Of a DNA stretch of 64,000 bases, positions 63,205 to 64,000 are shown piece after piece. A program made the translations under genes and the position numbers. The stretch's first letter is position 1, and every line of letters starts with the position of its first letter. Under the pieces are notes generated by a model. The model searched no databases. It worked only from the letters and a program-made list of their open reading frames with translations, and was not told where the DNA came from. Source of the DNA: an uncultured Chryseobacterium sp. (GTDB taxonomy: Bacteria > Bacteroidota > Bacteroidia > Flavobacteriales > Weeksellaceae); contig CAJYLH010000023.1 of the NCBI GenBank assembly GCA_913775525.1, positions 1-64,000 on the forward strand, written 5' to 3'.

Positions 63205-63534
63205 TCAGCTTTTATTTTCTATCATTCTTTTCCATCTGGAAACCGTGTTCCTGCTGAGCCTGAAGTGGGCCGCAAGCTGCCTGTTATTATATCCGGACTC
63301 TTTCTGAAACTGAAGGATATCCCTGATGGCTTTTAAATCGTAACCCTTCAGTTTCTGATTATTCCTTACCTGTTCAGTATCCGCCTTGTCTGAGAGGATT
63401 TCATCCAGCCGGATGACATCCATAATCTGGATCTGCTTTTTGCTTAAAATAGGCTGGCAAAGCTGTTTTTTATCAGGATATTTCAAAGCGATCATATCAC
63501 GATAGATCTTTTTGTAGTCCGGTGTATTTTTCAT
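63205..63534 (-). CDS. Helix-turn-helix protein, second of a conserved pair
   Basis: This 109-residue protein has a C-terminal HTH (NNRQLAAHFRLSRNTVSRWK) of the transposase/resolvase-like kind, with an N-terminal charged region (YKKIYRDMIALKYPDKKQLC). It is the second gene of a two-gene unit (13 bases after the first) found repeatedly in Chryseobacterium-type genomes. No catalytic DDE residues are present and no terminal repeats are seen, so it is more likely a domesticated regulator or a helper protein than an active transposase. Confidence 0.75.
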   Translation of the reverse strand: MKNTPDYKKIYRDMIALKYPDKKQLCQPILSKKQIQIMDVIRLDEILSDKADTEQVRNNQKLKGYDLKAIRDILQFQKESGYNNRQLAAHFRLSRNTVSRWKRMIENKS

Positions 63535-63547
63535 CTTCTGTACAGTA

Positions 63548-63979
63548 TTATTTGTTTTTACTGATCCATTTGTACAATGTGGTTTTAGGAATTTTGTACT
63601 CCTGTATCACCTGATTAGGAGTTTTTTTCCCGGTCTGAATCTGTTCGAGGACAAAGCTGATCATCTGCTGGGTGTAAATATTCTTCCTAAACACGGGCAG
63701 GCCCGACTCTTCGATTTTGCGTGAAGCCTTTTTCTTTTTATCGGCTCCGGATGGCGGAGCATACAGGATGAGGTGTTGGCTGTACAGCCTGAAAAAATCA
63801 TATTCCAGAAGTTTGCTCCAGCGGAGCAGTATCCCGGTTTCCAGATCCGGGGAATCGTACATTGCTAAAATTTCCGCTTCTGTTTTTTTAAGGAAATTCA
63901 TGATCCTGGGCATCTCTATACCACTTTCACGGACTCTCCTCACGATCAGCTTGCCGATGTGAATGTCTTTGAACATCAT
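63548..63979 (-). CDS. Helix-turn-helix protein, first of a conserved pair
   Basis: This 143-residue protein has an N-terminal XRE-like helical domain (IHIGKLIVRRVRESGIEMPR, then LRWSKLLEYDFFRLYSQHLI), a lysine-rich linker, and a C-terminal HTH (TPNQVIQEYKIPKTTLYKWI) like that of transposase N-terminal domains. It probably binds DNA and is co-transcribed with the next gene. An alternative start is Met2. The region upstream is cut by the window end. Confidence 0.78.
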   Translation of the reverse strand: MMFKDIHIGKLIVRRVRESGIEMPRIMNFLKKTEAEILAMYDSPDLETGILLRWSKLLEYDFFRLYSQHLILYAPPSGADKKKKASRKIEESGLPVFRKNIYTQQMISFVLEQIQTGKKTPNQVIQEYKIPKTTLYKWISKNK

Positions 63980-64000
63980 TTGTGTTTTTTATGGTTAAAG

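Noticed and set aside
1-64000. CRISPR array, rRNA genes or a complete insertion sequence
   Set aside because: No regularly spaced repeats, no conserved rRNA stretches, and no DDE transposase with terminal inverted repeats were seen on reading the window.

Overview
The window looks like chromosome of a member of the Flavobacteriia, most probably Chryseobacterium or a close relative. Evidence: promoter boxes of the Bacteroidota type (TTTG, about 19 bases, TAnnTTTG), a GLPGLI-family protein, a short histone H1-like protein, TonB-type outer-membrane barrels, a paired set of small HTH proteins of a kind common in Chryseobacterium, and a tRNA-Arg gene without an encoded CCA. The genus is inferred from protein style; no database search was possible.

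Layout. 1-511: intergenic repeat, then a small XRE-type regulator (512-934) and a tiny Asn/Gln-rich ORF. 1250-13282: an AT-rich restriction island read on the minus strand, in transcription order hsdM, hsdS, a PrrC-type anticodon nuclease, hsdR, an hsdS tail remnant, a 160-residue membrane ORF, a second hsdS tail remnant, mcrB, mcrC, and a LytTR response regulator. The order hsdM-hsdS-prrC-hsdR is that of the E. coli prr locus, where the nuclease is held silent by the type I complex until a phage disables it. 13628-14188: a flavin reductase. 14498-17242: a plus-strand operon with an unknown protein, a polytopic membrane protein, a histidine kinase and a NarL/LuxR response regulator. 17310-21942: converging on it, a minus-strand R-body (reb) cluster with five small RebB-family proteins, a larger protein with a RebB-like segment, a coiled-coil protein and two unknown proteins, cut into sub-units by terminators.

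22249-31999 holds mostly housekeeping or accessory genes: YceI lipoprotein, Tex, a GLPGLI pair, histone H1-like protein, CinA-like protein, VOC protein, an ASCH-domain gene broken by a one-base frameshift, and an acyltransferase. 32156-37686 is a seven-gene operon (lemA, three glycosyltransferase-like genes, a lipoprotein and two unknowns) that probably makes or modifies a surface glycan. 37887-42675 carries an ankyrin protein, hypothetical proteins, a HAD phosphatase, the decayed C-terminus of an outer-membrane barrel, a duplicated promoter and an alpha/beta hydrolase. 42891-42964 is tRNA-Arg(TCG). 43038-47875 is an outer-membrane barrel plus a large TPR protein.

48049-63979: amino-acid permease, Mpo1-like protein, transglutaminase-like protein, CobW-type metallochaperone GTPase, DoxX with a Crp/Fnr regulator, SPFH protein, dGTPase, methyltransferase, endonuclease VIII-like glycosylase, SMR transporter, a canonical promoter driving a 26-residue membrane peptide followed by a structured RNA and terminator, an AAA ATPase, an ABC exporter, and the two-gene HTH pair. 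The two systems most worth study are the R-body cluster with its neighbouring two-component operon and the PrrC-armed restriction island.
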